DNA of 64,000 nucleotides, taken from positions 62,001-126,000 of the forward strand of contig NZ_QTYB01000002.1 of the NCBI RefSeq assembly GCF_003461955.1. Reading direction: 5' to 3'. Under the pieces are notes generated by a model. That model was given only the letters and a program-made list of their open reading frames with translations, did not search any database and was not told the DNA's origin. Shown piece after piece: positions 27,145 to 35,768 of the stretch. This DNA comes from Ruminococcus sp. AM36-2AA (GTDB lineage Bacteria; Bacillota; Clostridia; Lachnospirales; Lachnospiraceae). A program made the translations under genes and the position numbers. Each line of letters starts with the position of its first letter. Position 1 is the stretch's first letter.

Positions 27145-27468
27145 TCAGCATTTACAGCTGAAAGTATCACATTTTGTATCACAGCAGCGATGTGCATTAT
27201 CACCGGATACATTGATGGAAGCTGCGGTACATTTGCAGTGCTCATTGTAGGTACAGTTGTGTGCTTTGCAGTCGATGTTAATGGTTTCACATCCACAACC
27301 GGAATCAGCAGCATTTGTTGCAGAATCTTCTTTCTGATCGCGGAAACTTTCACAGGCGGTATCATCTGCATAACGTGCATCTGCGCCTTCCACATTAATG
27401 GCACCTTTGGAACAGAGAGAATCTTTGTTATAGTAGCAGTTGTGTGCGGAACATTTAAGGATTGTCAT
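27145..27468 (-). CDS. Cysteine-rich protein with two DUF1540 domains
   Basis: 107 residues carrying two copies of the DUF1540 pattern: C-x-A-x-x-C-x-YN, then a Cys, I-x-V-x-G, and a final Cys pair (about 6-41 and 66-101). The regular Cys spacing suggests small metal-binding knuckles. GGAGG lies upstream on the minus strand. Function is unknown. It is convergent with ftsZ and divergent from the infC operon. The plus-strand frame over the same bases is a shadow. Confidence 0.88.
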   Translation of the reverse strand: MTILKCSAHNCYYNKDSLCSKGAINVEGADARYADDTACESFRDQKEDSATNAADSGCGCETINIDCKAHNCTYNEHCKCTAASINVSGDNAHRCCDTKCDTFSCKC

Positions 27469-27644
27469 AAAAGTGTCCTCCTGATAAATATGATTTTACC
27501 GGAAACCGTCAGCTGTCGGACTTTGAACCTCTGATCAATGGTCCATGTTACAGTCTGTCTTATCGGATTCCGATGTTGGATAGTATGCCCGGAAAAAGAA
27601 AAACTCATACGCACAAATAAATACATAATAATATAAAAAAACAG

Positions 27645-27673
27645 TTGACAAACAGAAGATACCATGGTATTCT
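27645..27673 (+). promoter_or_regulatory. Promoter of the infC-rpmI-rplT operon
   Basis: TTGACA, 17-base spacer, TATTCT with extended TG (27665-27666). Confidence 0.8.
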
Positions 27674-27679
27674 CTTAAA

Positions 27680-27895
27680 GTACGTAGCGAAAAGAAAGCA
27701 GAGTTCACTCTCACCTCAGCGCTGAAGATAAGCGACTCAGGTCAATATTGCACAGTACTGCGAACGGAGAGACTATCAGTCCGCAGGTGTAATTTTGAAG
27801 TGTGGACATCTGTCTACGCTTTTTTTGTGCAGGAAGAAATCCCGGCACAGTATTGAGAAAGAAAAAATTAATTCTATCATGTTCATGGAGGTGTA
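27680..27895 (+). promoter_or_regulatory. L20-type leader with attenuator terminator upstream of infC
   Basis: About 220 bases of untranslated leader lie between the promoter and infC. Near its middle GTGTGGAC (27800-27807) pairs with GTCTACGC (27812-27819) and runs into seven T residues, a premature terminator. Upstream sequence can form competing pairs. In Firmicutes this operon is controlled by L20 binding such a leader; the identity is inferred from position and the terminator, not from a covariance search. Confidence 0.7.
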
Positions 27896-27900
27896 CAACA

Positions 27901-28407
27901 ATTAGCGGTTTAATGATTAACGAACAGATCAGAGACAGAGAGGTACGCTTAATTGGTCCGGACGGAGCTCAGCTTGGAATCGTGTCCGCCAGAGAAGCGA
28001 TGGCGAAAGCACAGGAGGCAGGACTTGACCTTGTAAAGATTGCCCCACAGGCGAAGCCGCCAGTATGTAAGATCATTGATTACGGTAAATACCGTTACGA
28101 ACTTGCAAGAAAAGAAAAAGAGGCCAGAAAAAAGCAGAAAACCATCGATGTCAAAGAAGTGCGTCTTTCCCCGAACATTGATACGAATGATTTAAAGACG
28201 AAGGTAAATGCAGCAAGAAAGTTCCTTAGCAAGGGCGACAGAGTTAAGGTTACACTTCGTTTCCGCGGAAGAGAGATGGCACATATGTCCAGCAGCAAAC
28301 ATGTGCTTGACGACTTCGCAGATCTTCTGTCCGATATAGCGACTGTAGAGAAGGCTCCGAAGGTAGAAGGCAGAAGCATGACAATGTTTCTGACTGAGAA
28401 ACGGTAG
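27901..28407 (+). CDS. infC: Translation initiation factor IF-3 with AUU start codon
   Basis: 168 residues when started at ATT 27901, spaced 7 bases from the perfect GGAGGTG at 27887-27893. The next in-frame ATG (27913) is 19 bases from it and too far, and upstream in-frame starts lie inside the attenuator. The rare AUU start is the classic IF-3 autoregulation signal. Family motifs are present: INEQIRDREVRLI, KPPVCKIIDYGKYRYE, KEVRLSPNI and RFRGREMAH. IF-3 splits ribosomes and checks start codons. Confidence 0.95.
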   Translation: MSGLMINEQIRDREVRLIGPDGAQLGIVSAREAMAKAQEAGLDLVKIAPQAKPPVCKIIDYGKYRYELARKEKEARKKQKTIDVKEVRLSPNIDTNDLKTKVNAARKFLSKGDRVKVTLRFRGREMAHMSSSKHVLDDFADLLSDIATVEKAPKVEGRSMTMFLTEKR

Positions 28408-28490
28408 ATATCTCAGTCTTCACGGCAACAGCCGGGCAGAACGGGATGTTATATAAAATTTAGAAGTACCAAATCAAGGAGGAATTCATA

Positions 28491-28688
28491 ATGCCAAAAA
28501 TTAAAACTTGCAGAGCAGCAGCAAAGCGCTTTAAAAAAACAGGTACAGGAAAATTAGTAAGAAATAAAGCCTACAAGAGCCATATCCTTACAAAGAAATC
28601 TCAGAAGAGAAAGAGAAATCTGAGAAAATCTACTGTTGTTGATTCTACTAACGTAAAGAGCATGAAGAAAGCATTACCATATTTATAA
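28491..28688 (+). CDS. rpmI: 50S ribosomal protein L35
   Basis: 65 residues, standard length, starting [21 protein letters not shown], with the usual [18 protein letters not shown] centre. Basic protein of the large subunit. It sits between infC and rplT in the universal order, preceded by AAGGAGG. Confidence 0.98.
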   Translation: MPKIKTCRAAAKRFKKTGTGKLVRNKAYKSHILTKKSQKRKRNLRKSTVVDSTNVKSMKKALPYL

Positions 28689-28721
28689 GATAGAGAAGAC
28701 GAACAGGAGGAGAATTAAGAA

Positions 28722-29078
28722 ATGGCAAGAATTAAAGGCGGATTAAACGCAAAGAAAAGACATAACCGTACATTAAAACTGGCAAAAGGCTACAGAGGAG
28801 CCCGTTCCAAACAGTATAGAGTAGCAAAACAGTCTGTAATGAGAGCTCTTACAAGCTCCTATGCAGGAAGAAAACAGAAGAAACGTCAGTTCAGACAGCT
28901 CTGGATCGCACGTATCAATGCAGCTGCAAGAATGAACGGACTTTCCTACAGCAAAATGATGCACGGCCTTAAAGTTGCAAACATCGACATCAACAGAAAG
29001 ATGCTTGCAGAGATGGCAGTTAACGATGCAGCAGGCTTCACAGCACTTGCTGAGATCGCTAAGAAAGCAATCGCATAA
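28722..29078 (+). CDS. rplT: 50S ribosomal protein L20
   Basis: 118 residues, starting [20 protein letters not shown]; motifs [21 protein letters not shown] (here [18 protein letters not shown]) and [10 protein letters not shown] are intact. It assembles early into 23S rRNA and is the likely repressor acting on the infC leader. AGGAGG precedes the ATG by about 9 bases. Last gene of the operon. Confidence 0.98.
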   Translation: MARIKGGLNAKKRHNRTLKLAKGYRGARSKQYRVAKQSVMRALTSSYAGRKQKKRQFRQLWIARINAAARMNGLSYSKMMHGLKVANIDINRKMLAEMAVNDAAGFTALAEIAKKAIA

Positions 29079-29102
29079 GTAAGAGATAAAGAGACGAAGA
29101 AG

Positions 29103-29130
29103 TCCAGGGAGTTTTTCCCTGGATTTTTCT
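29103..29130 (+). terminator. Intrinsic terminator after rplT
   Basis: TCCAGGGA pairs with TCCCTGGA around a 5-base loop and runs into TTTTTCTTTT. Confidence 0.92.
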
Positions 29131-29239
29131 TTTGTACAGAAAATTTATACAATTTGCCGAAAAAACACACAAGCTGTGAAACGGACAAGTGTCCGTCTTG
29201 TGCAATCATACGAAAAACAGGGGATCGGCAAATTCACCC

Positions 29240-29268
29240 TTGAAATAAAAAATATGCAATGCTATAAT
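29240..29268 (+). promoter_or_regulatory. Promoter of the liv operon
   Basis: TTGAAA, exactly 17 bases, TATAAT: close to consensus. A nested hairpin (29168-29202) lies about 40 bases upstream. Confidence 0.82.
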
Positions 29269-29318
29269 TTTACCATTAAACATTAGTAACGCGACAAAGC
29301 GCAGGAGGAGAGATTATT

Positions 29319-30479
29319 ATGAAGAATTGGAAGAAAGTAATCGGCGTTGCATCAGCAGCAGCTATGACAGCAGCTATGATGATGCCTACATCAGTTTTTG
29401 CGGCAGATGATGAGACATTTAAGATCGGTGTGATCGGACCGATGACAGGTGATTACGCACAGTACGGTACCAACGTATACAACGCAGCCAAGATCGCAGC
29501 AGATGAGATCAACGAGAACGGCGGATTCAACGGATATAAAGTAGAGATTCTTGACGCAGGTGATGACCAGGGAGATCCGGAGAAGGCTGTTAACGCATAC
29601 AATGACCTGATCGATAAAGGAATGCAGATGCTCTGTGGAACTGTAACATCCGGTTCCTGTATCGCAGTAGGAGCTGAGGCAGCTGAGGATACATTCCTCT
29701 TCACACCATCCGCAACAGCACTTGACTGTATCACAGCAGGAACAAACGAGTTCCGTATGTGCTTCACAGACCCGGCACAGGGAACCAAATCTGCTCAGTA
29801 CATTTCCGAGCACAAACTTGCAACGAAAGTAGCAGTACTTTATGATTCCGCTGCTGACTACAACTCCGGTGTACATGACGCATTCGTTGCAGCAGCTGCT
29901 GATGACGGACTTGAAGTAGTTGCAGATGAGGCTTACACAACAGACAGCAACACAGACTATTCTGTACAGCTTGCAAAGATCAAGAAGAGCGGCGCTGAGC
30001 TTCTTTTCCTTCCGAACTACTATTCCGACAATGCGCTGATCCTTCAGCAGGCATCTGAGGCAGGGCTTGACATTAAATTCTTTGGTGTAGATGGCATGGA
30101 TGGTATCCTCAATGTAGAGAACTTCGATAAATCCCTTGCAGAGGGTGTTATGCTTCTGACACCATTCTCCGCAACAGCTACAGATGAGAAGAGCCAGAAC
30201 TTCGTAAAAGCATACGGCGATGCTCACAACGGTGAGATCCCGAACCAGTTTGCGGCAGATACATATGATGTACTTTACGCAATGCAGCTTGCAGCTGACG
30301 ATGCAAAGATCACACCAGATATGGAAAATGCAGACATCAGTGCAGCAATGAGCGCATCCATGGCAAACATCGAGCTTGACGGACTTACCGGAAAAGCAAA
30401 ATGGACCGAGGATGGCGAGTGTGATAAAGAGCCGAAAGCATTCGAGATCAAAGACGGTGCTTATGTAGAGATGAAATAA
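29319..30479 (+). CDS. livJ: Branched-chain amino acid ABC transporter, substrate-binding protein
   Basis: 386 residues, type I periplasmic-binding fold: FKIGVIGPMTGDYAQYGTNV start, GTVTSGSCIAVG and LFLPNYYSDNA segments typical of Leu/Ile/Val-binding proteins. A signal peptide (about 1-28, ending SVFA) is followed directly by ADDE; there is no lipobox Cys, which is unusual for a Gram-positive binding protein. First gene of livJHMGF; a partial terminator follows it, consistent with more binding protein than permease. Confidence 0.92.
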   Translation: MKNWKKVIGVASAAAMTAAMMMPTSVFAADDETFKIGVIGPMTGDYAQYGTNVYNAAKIAADEINENGGFNGYKVEILDAGDDQGDPEKAVNAYNDLIDKGMQMLCGTVTSGSCIAVGAEAAEDTFLFTPSATALDCITAGTNEFRMCFTDPAQGTKSAQYISEHKLATKVAVLYDSAADYNSGVHDAFVAAAADDGLEVVADEAYTTDSNTDYSVQLAKIKKSGAELLFLPNYYSDNALILQQASEAGLDIKFFGVDGMDGILNVENFDKSLAEGVMLLTPFSATATDEKSQNFVKAYGDAHNGEIPNQFAADTYDVLYAMQLAADDAKITPDMENADISAAMSASMANIELDGLTGKAKWTEDGECDKEPKAFEIKDGAYVEMK

Positions 30480-30504
30480 GTAATTTCTGTTAACGTTAGG
30501 GGTC

Positions 30505-30543
30505 AGGGGACGGTTGCCTTTAGTGGAAATCGTCCCCTTTTTC
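30505..30543 (+). terminator. Partial terminator between livJ and livH
   Basis: AGGGGACG (30505-30512) pairs with CGTCCCCT (30531-30538), followed by TTTTTT interrupted by CCC. Such intra-operon hairpins usually give excess binding protein message. Confidence 0.75.
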
Positions 30544-30575
30544 CCTTATCAATAAACAATTAAAAGAGGTGCGTT

Positions 30576-31460
30576 ATGAGTTTTATATCTTATTTAAAAG
30601 ACGGCATCAGTCTTGGCAGTATCTATGCGATCATTGCACTTGGATATACCATGGTTTATGGTATTGCCAAGATGCTGAACTTCGCACACGGAGATGTTAT
30701 TATGGTAGGAGCTTATATCATTCTTACCTGTATCACAAGAGGCGGCATGTCACCGATCCTTGCTGTGATCCTTTCCGTTGTGATCTGTACACTGCTTGGT
30801 GTTGTCATTGAGAAGGTAGCTTACAGTCCACTTAGAAAAGCTTCCTCAAACCTGGCCGTTCTTATCACGGCTATCGGTGTCAGTTATCTGCTTCAGAACC
30901 TGGCACTTCTGATCTTCGGCGCAGATGCCAAGAGTTTCGTAGCTGTTATCAAATTTCCGTCCATCACACTGTTTGACGGTGAGCTTACCATCAAGGGAAT
31001 CACCATCGTAACCATCCTTGCATGTATCATCATCATGGTGGGACTTTCCCTCTTTGTAAAAAAGACAAAACCTGGCCGTGCCATGCAGGCGGTTTCCGAG
31101 GACAGAGATGCGGCACAGCTGATGGGAGTTAACGTCAATGCGACAATTTCCCTCACATTTGCCATCGGTTCCGGACTTGCAGCGATCGCAGGCCTTCTGC
31201 TCTGTCAGACTTATCCGACACTGACTCCGTACACAGGAGCCATGCCTGGTATCAAAGCTTTCGTAGCTGCTGTATTCGGTGGAATCGGTTCGATTCCGGG
31301 AGCTATGGTCGGCGGCATCCTTCTGGGAATCATCGAGATCTTCGGAAAAGCTTATATTTCTTCCCAGGTTGCAGATGCGATCGTATTTGCAGTCCTGATC
31401 GTCGTGCTTCTTGTAAAACCTACCGGACTGTTCGGCAAGAACATCCAGGAGAAAGTGTAA
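30576..31460 (+). CDS. livH: Branched-chain amino acid ABC transporter permease LivH
   Basis: 294 residues, about eight membrane helices. Signatures are GSIYAIIALGYTMVYGIAKMLNFAHGD at the N-terminus and the cytoplasmic coupling segment FKKTKPGRAMQAV-like with SEDRDAAQLMGV. It pairs with LivM to form the membrane channel. GAGGTG precedes the ATG; livM starts 2 bases after its stop. Confidence 0.95.
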   Translation: MSFISYLKDGISLGSIYAIIALGYTMVYGIAKMLNFAHGDVIMVGAYIILTCITRGGMSPILAVILSVVICTLLGVVIEKVAYSPLRKASSNLAVLITAIGVSYLLQNLALLIFGADAKSFVAVIKFPSITLFDGELTIKGITIVTILACIIIMVGLSLFVKKTKPGRAMQAVSEDRDAAQLMGVNVNATISLTFAIGSGLAAIAGLLLCQTYPTLTPYTGAMPGIKAFVAAVFGGIGSIPGAMVGGILLGIIEIFGKAYISSQVADAIVFAVLIVVLLVKPTGLFGKNIQEKV

Positions 31461-31461
31461 G

Positions 31462-32544
31462 GTGGCCGATATGAAGAATATGAAAAACAAAACAACAAAA
31501 AATAACATGATCAACTATGGAATCGTCATTGTACTCTTTGTGATCGTACAGGCACTTTCCTCAACTGGAAATCTTTCCAGACTTCTTATGGGACTTCTTG
31601 TTCCCCTTTGTGTTTATACCATTGCATCAGTTTCCCTGAACCTGGTAGTCGGTTTTTCCGGTGAGTTGAGCCTTGGACATGCGGGCTTCATGTGCGTGGG
31701 AGCTTTTTCCAGTGCCCTGTTTTCACAGGTTGCTGCAGACTCCATTCCGCAGGTTCCTCGCTTTATCCTTGCAATCCTTGTAGGTGCGGCAGTTGCAGCA
31801 CTGTTCGGTGTGATCATCGGTATTCCGGTACTTCGTCTCCGCGGTGACTACCTGGCTATTGTTACACTGGCTTTTGGTGAGATCATCAAGAACCTGATCA
31901 ATGTACTTTACATTGGCGTGGATGACAAAGGACTTCACGTTGCAACCAGTGCGGCAGGTCTTCATATGGATCCGGGCGGAAAACAGATCCTCAAAGGTGC
32001 CCTTGGTATTTCAGGAACAGCAACTCTTTATAAAGATATCAAGAATTACTTTTTCCTGATCGGTGTGATCCTTCTTCTTCTGACTCTGTTTATCGTGCAG
32101 AACCTGGTTAACTCCAGAAGCGGACGTGCGATCATGTCAACCAGAGATAACCGTATCGCAGCAGAATCCGTGGGAATCAATATCACCAGATACAAACTGC
32201 TTGCATTTACGATTTCCGCAGCCCTTGCAGGAGTGGCAGGCGTGCTGTATGCACATAACCTTTCTCTTCTGAAGGTATCTGTATTTGATTACAACATGTC
32301 CATCCTGGTACTGGTATATGTGGTACTTGGCGGGATCGGAAACATCAGAGGATCCATCATCGCGACCATTATCCTCTATGCACTGCCTGAGCTTCTCCGT
32401 GGATTCGCAAACTACCGTATGCTGATCTACGCCATCGTGCTGATCATCATGATGCTCTTTAACTGGGCACCTGCAGCAAGAGACTGGAGAGCGCGCATGG
32501 TAGAGAAATTTAAAGGCAAAAAAGCGAAAAAGGAGGTGGCCTGA
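31462..32544 (+). CDS. livM: Branched-chain amino acid ABC transporter permease LivM
   Basis: 360 residues, about ten membrane helices. It shows the LivM motifs SLNLVVGFSGELSLGHAGF and RGDYLAIVTLAFGEIIK, and the coupling helix region SRSGRAIMSTRDNRIAAESVG. A basic C-terminal tail (KFKGKKAKKEVA) is present. The start may be GTG at 31462 with GTAAGGTG upstream overlapping livH's end. It partners LivH. Confidence 0.95.
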   Translation: MADMKNMKNKTTKNNMINYGIVIVLFVIVQALSSTGNLSRLLMGLLVPLCVYTIASVSLNLVVGFSGELSLGHAGFMCVGAFSSALFSQVAADSIPQVPRFILAILVGAAVAALFGVIIGIPVLRLRGDYLAIVTLAFGEIIKNLINVLYIGVDDKGLHVATSAAGLHMDPGGKQILKGALGISGTATLYKDIKNYFFLIGVILLLLTLFIVQNLVNSRSGRAIMSTRDNRIAAESVGINITRYKLLAFTISAALAGVAGVLYAHNLSLLKVSVFDYNMSILVLVYVVLGGIGNIRGSIIATIILYALPELLRGFANYRMLIYAIVLIIMMLFNWAPAARDWRARMVEKFKGKKAKKEVA

Positions 32545-32546
32545 TC

Positions 32547-33305
32547 ATGGCAATGCTGGAAGTAAATAATCTGTCTATCCAGTTCGGCGGTCTTCGTGCT
32601 GTTGACGGCTTTAACATGACCATTGAGAAAGGACAGCTCTATGGACTGATCGGACCGAACGGTGCCGGTAAGACAACGGTGTTCAACCTTCTCACAGGCG
32701 TATACAAGCCAACAGAGGGAATCATTAAACTGGACGGCCAGGACATTACAGGAAAAAGCACCATCGAGATCAACAAGGCCGGAATCGCAAGAACTTTCCA
32801 GAATATCCGTCTTTTCAAGGATATGCCGGTTCTTGACAATGTAAAAGTAGGACTTCACAATCATCATCCATACTCCACACTGACCGGAATCTTAAGACTG
32901 CCGAAATATTATAAGGTAGAAAAAGAGATGAACGAACGTGCCATGGAGATCCTGAAGGTCTTTGACCTGGATAAGGAAGCAGACACTCTGGCAGGCAACC
33001 TGCCTTATGGTAAACAGCGTAAGCTGGAGATCGCCAGAGCCCTTGCCACAGATCCGAAGCTTCTTCTTCTGGATGAGCCGGCAGCCGGCATGAACCCAAA
33101 TGAGACGCAGGAGCTGATGGATACCATCCGTTTTGTGCGGGAGCATTTTGATATGACAGTCCTTCTGATCGAGCATGACATGAAACTGGTCGGTGGTATC
33201 TGTGAGGAACTGACAGTTCTGAACTTCGGTCAGGTGCTGATCCAGGGTGAGACATCCGCAGTGCTGAAAGACCCGACAGTTATTACTGCATATCTGGGAG
33301 AATAA
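32547..33305 (+). CDS. livG: Branched-chain amino acid ABC transporter ATPase LivG
   Basis: 252 residues. Walker [10 protein letters not shown] at 36-44, Walker [16 protein letters not shown], and the LivG-type signature [12 protein letters not shown] in place of LSGGQ. AAGGAGGTGG overlaps the end of livM. It powers import together with LivF in the cytoplasm. Confidence 0.96.
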   Translation: MAMLEVNNLSIQFGGLRAVDGFNMTIEKGQLYGLIGPNGAGKTTVFNLLTGVYKPTEGIIKLDGQDITGKSTIEINKAGIARTFQNIRLFKDMPVLDNVKVGLHNHHPYSTLTGILRLPKYYKVEKEMNERAMEILKVFDLDKEADTLAGNLPYGKQRKLEIARALATDPKLLLLDEPAAGMNPNETQELMDTIRFVREHFDMTVLLIEHDMKLVGGICEELTVLNFGQVLIQGETSAVLKDPTVITAYLGE

Positions 33306-33319
33306 GGAGGAACGAGATA

Positions 33320-34030
33320 ATGGCAATGTTGGAAGTAAAGGACCTCCAGGTCTACTATGGTGTGATCCAGGCCCTGAAGGGAATTTCTTTTCATGTAAAT
33401 CAGGGAGAGGTTATTGCGCTGATCGGTGCCAACGGTGCCGGAAAGACAACCACACTTCAGACACTTACCGGAATTCTTTCTCCGAAGTCCGGAAGCATTG
33501 TGTTTGAGGGAAAAGACCTCACAAGAACACCGGCCCATAAGATCGTAGAGATGGGTATGGCACACGTTCCGGAGGGAAGACGTGTATTTGCGGATATGTC
33601 CGTTTACGAGAATCTTCTTCTTGGAGCTTATACAAGAAAGGACAAGGCGGAGATCGCAGAGAGCCTTGCCAGTGTATACAAGAGATTCCCGCGTCTGGAA
33701 GAACGTAAAGGACAGCGTGCCGGAACACTTTCCGGTGGCGAGCAGCAGATGCTTGCCATGGGTCGTGCGCTGATGAGTAAGCCAAGGATCATTCTGATGG
33801 ATGAGCCGTCCATGGGTCTGTCACCGATCTTTGTAAATGAGATCTTTGATATCATCCGTGAGGTAAGCGAGAGCGGCACAACCGTACTTCTTGTTGAGCA
33901 GAACGCAAAGAAAGCACTTTCCATTGCGGACCGTGCGTATGTTCTTGAGACAGGAAGCATCACCATGGATGGAAAGGCCGAGGATCTTCTGAACGATGAG
34001 GCTGTTCAGAAGGCATATCTTGGAGAGTAG
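33320..34030 (+). CDS. livF: Branched-chain amino acid ABC transporter ATPase LivF
   Basis: 236 residues. Walker A GANGAGKTT at 36-44, signature LSGGEQQMLAMGRAL, Walker B IILMDEPSMGLSP, all intact. The first residues MAMLEV are identical to those of LivG, reflecting an old duplication. AAGGAGG precedes it 14 bases after livG. Confidence 0.96.
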   Translation: MAMLEVKDLQVYYGVIQALKGISFHVNQGEVIALIGANGAGKTTTLQTLTGILSPKSGSIVFEGKDLTRTPAHKIVEMGMAHVPEGRRVFADMSVYENLLLGAYTRKDKAEIAESLASVYKRFPRLEERKGQRAGTLSGGEQQMLAMGRALMSKPRIILMDEPSMGLSPIFVNEIFDIIREVSESGTTVLLVEQNAKKALSIADRAYVLETGSITMDGKAEDLLNDEAVQKAYLGE

Positions 34031-34040
34031 GAGGAAAGAC

Positions 34041-34661
34041 ATGGATAATTTCGTAATTACCATTGCAAGACAGTATGGAAGCGGCGGACGTACCATCGGA
34101 GAGGAGCTTGCAAAGAAATTAGGGATTTCTTACTATGACAAGGATATCATCCGCATGGCATCTGAGGAGAGCGGCATTCATGAGGAGCTTTTCGGACGCG
34201 TAGATGAAAATGTCAGCGCAAAACAGAAGCTTTTTGCAAAGACCGGCATCTATAAAGGAGAGCTGATTCCGCCCCAGAGCAAAGACTTCACGTCTGATGA
34301 GAACCTGTTTAATTATCAGGCGAAGGTGATCCGCCATCTGGCAGAGACAGAATCCTGTGTGATCATCGGACGCTGTGCAAACATGATCCTCAAGGATTAT
34401 CCAAATGTCCTTCGGGTGTTTGTTTACGGAGACTGGGATTTCCGTATCTGCGAGGCAAGCAAAAAGCTCAGCGGCAGCACAAAGGATATTGAGAAGTTCA
34501 TGCATAAGGATGACAAGCGCAAGGAAGACCTGTCGAAACGCTTTATGGGCGTTGACTGGGCAGATATGACAAAGTACAATCTGTGTCTGGACAACGGTAC
34601 CCTTGGCTATGAGAAATGCATTGAGGAGATCGAGAGCGCGCTTGAGATCCTGAAGAAATAA
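34041..34661 (+). CDS. Cytidylate kinase-like family protein
   Basis: 206 residues from the ATG at 34041 (AGGAGGAAAGAC upstream). It starts MDNFVITIARQYGSGGRTIG, the degenerate P-loop typical of the cytidylate-kinase-like family (Cytidylate_kin2), continuing with YYDKDIIRMASEESG and CVIIGRCANMIL. These are predicted P-loop nucleoside or small-molecule kinases whose substrates are mostly unknown. It starts 10 bases after livF and ends at the operon terminator, so it is co-transcribed with the amino acid transporter. Confidence 0.85.
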   Translation: MDNFVITIARQYGSGGRTIGEELAKKLGISYYDKDIIRMASEESGIHEELFGRVDENVSAKQKLFAKTGIYKGELIPPQSKDFTSDENLFNYQAKVIRHLAETESCVIIGRCANMILKDYPNVLRVFVYGDWDFRICEASKKLSGSTKDIEKFMHKDDKRKEDLSKRFMGVDWADMTKYNLCLDNGTLGYEKCIEEIESALEILKK

Positions 34662-34680
34662 AAGAACAGACTGCGCGGAT

Positions 34681-34727
34681 ATCCCCGGGAAGAGAACAGT
34701 AAGAAGTCTTTTCCCGGGGATTTTTTC
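34681..34727 (+). terminator. Terminator of the liv operon
   Basis: ATCCCCGGGAA pairs perfectly with TTCCCGGGGAT (11 bp) around a 19-base loop, followed by TTTTTT. Confidence 0.92.
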
Positions 34728-34744
34728 ATATATTGTGGAAAAGT

Positions 34745-35623
34745 ATGTTTGATCCGGCGGGAGATATGGATAAGCGAAAAAAATATTTCCGGGCAGTGAC
34801 AGTGGCGCTGCTGCTGATCGCGTTCAGTGGATATGGAAAAATTTCAGACCGTGCGTTTCGGATGCAGGTGGTCAGGATGATCGCCGGTGAGGGGATGATC
34901 CGGCTGGTGGAGGCGCAGTATGTGGGAAAAAGCAGTGGGCGGGAAAACAGGAGTTATGAGGAGGCAGAACAAAAAGCAGGAAATATTGGCAGTGTTCAGA
35001 AAAAATATGGACAAAAAGCAGCAGACCCGGTGGCGGAAACTTTGTCTGACAGGAAGGACAATGAGGACCGTCCCAGGGCAGCACTCACCTTTGACGATGG
35101 CCCCCATGCAACATATACACCCTTGCTTCTGGATGGCCTGCATAAGCGTGGAATTCATGCCACATTTTTTCTTATGGGAAAAAATATCGAGGGAAAAGAA
35201 GAAATCGTAAAACAGATGCAAAAAGACGGCCATCTCATCGGCAATCACACTTACGACCATGTACAGCTTGATAAGCTTCCCGGTGACCAGGCCTGCCAGC
35301 AGATCTTAAAGACAAATAATGAGATCTATGAGATCACAGGAGAATATCCTTTGTATCTTCGTCCGCCCTATGGAGCCTGGCCCAAAAATCTGGAACTCTG
35401 TGTGACCATGCTTCCGGTATTCTGGGATGTGGATACCCTGGACTGGAAATCAAAAAACGTTCAGTCTGTGGAAGAAATTGTAAAAAGAGAAGTGAAGGAT
35501 GGCTCGATTATTCTGATGCATGACAGTTTTCCCACTTCTGTGGAGGCAGCTCTGGAGATCGCGGATATGCTTACGGAAGCGGGGTATGACCTGGTGACAG
35601 TGGATCAGCTGCTGGTGACGTAA
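34745..35623 (+). CDS. Polysaccharide deacetylase (NodB-like) family protein
   Basis: 292 residues from the ATG at 34745; the start is uncertain (TTG 34733 or ATG 34766 also possible, none with a good site). An N-terminal signal anchor is followed by a linker and, from about residue 110, the NodB domain: AALTFDDGPH (catalytic and metal Asp), GNHTYDH (metal His pair), LRPPYGAW, WDVDTLDW and the final ILMHD. All catalytic residues are in place. It probably removes acetyl groups from peptidoglycan or another surface glycan outside the membrane. Confidence 0.88.
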   Translation: MFDPAGDMDKRKKYFRAVTVALLLIAFSGYGKISDRAFRMQVVRMIAGEGMIRLVEAQYVGKSSGRENRSYEEAEQKAGNIGSVQKKYGQKAADPVAETLSDRKDNEDRPRAALTFDDGPHATYTPLLLDGLHKRGIHATFFLMGKNIEGKEEIVKQMQKDGHLIGNHTYDHVQLDKLPGDQACQQILKTNNEIYEITGEYPLYLRPPYGAWPKNLELCVTMLPVFWDVDTLDWKSKNVQSVEEIVKREVKDGSIILMHDSFPTSVEAALEIADMLTEAGYDLVTVDQLLVT

Positions 35624-35714
35624 ACAGTAACGGAACATCCTCTTTGCCGCAGAGCAGAAACAATTGCTTTTTTGTGTGCAAACAGGTAAAATTATAAAAA
35701 TAAGAATCGATCAG

Positions 35715-35744
35715 CTGCCGGAGCAGAACCGGCGGCAGTTTTTT
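35715..35744 (+). terminator. Probable terminator before rarA
   Basis: CTGCCG pairs with CGGCAG and runs into six T residues. It lies only 25 bases before the rarA start, so it may also attenuate rarA. Confidence 0.6.
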
Positions 35745-35768
35745 ACAGAAATTACAGGAGTGAAAACC

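Noticed and set aside
27073..27534. A 153-codon plus-strand frame after ftsZ
   Set aside because: It is antisense to the DUF1540 gene, which has clear paired Cys motifs and a good ribosome binding site.
29391..30227. A 278-codon minus-strand Cys-rich frame
   Set aside because: Antisense to livJ; the Cys richness comes from reverse-reading Ala codons.
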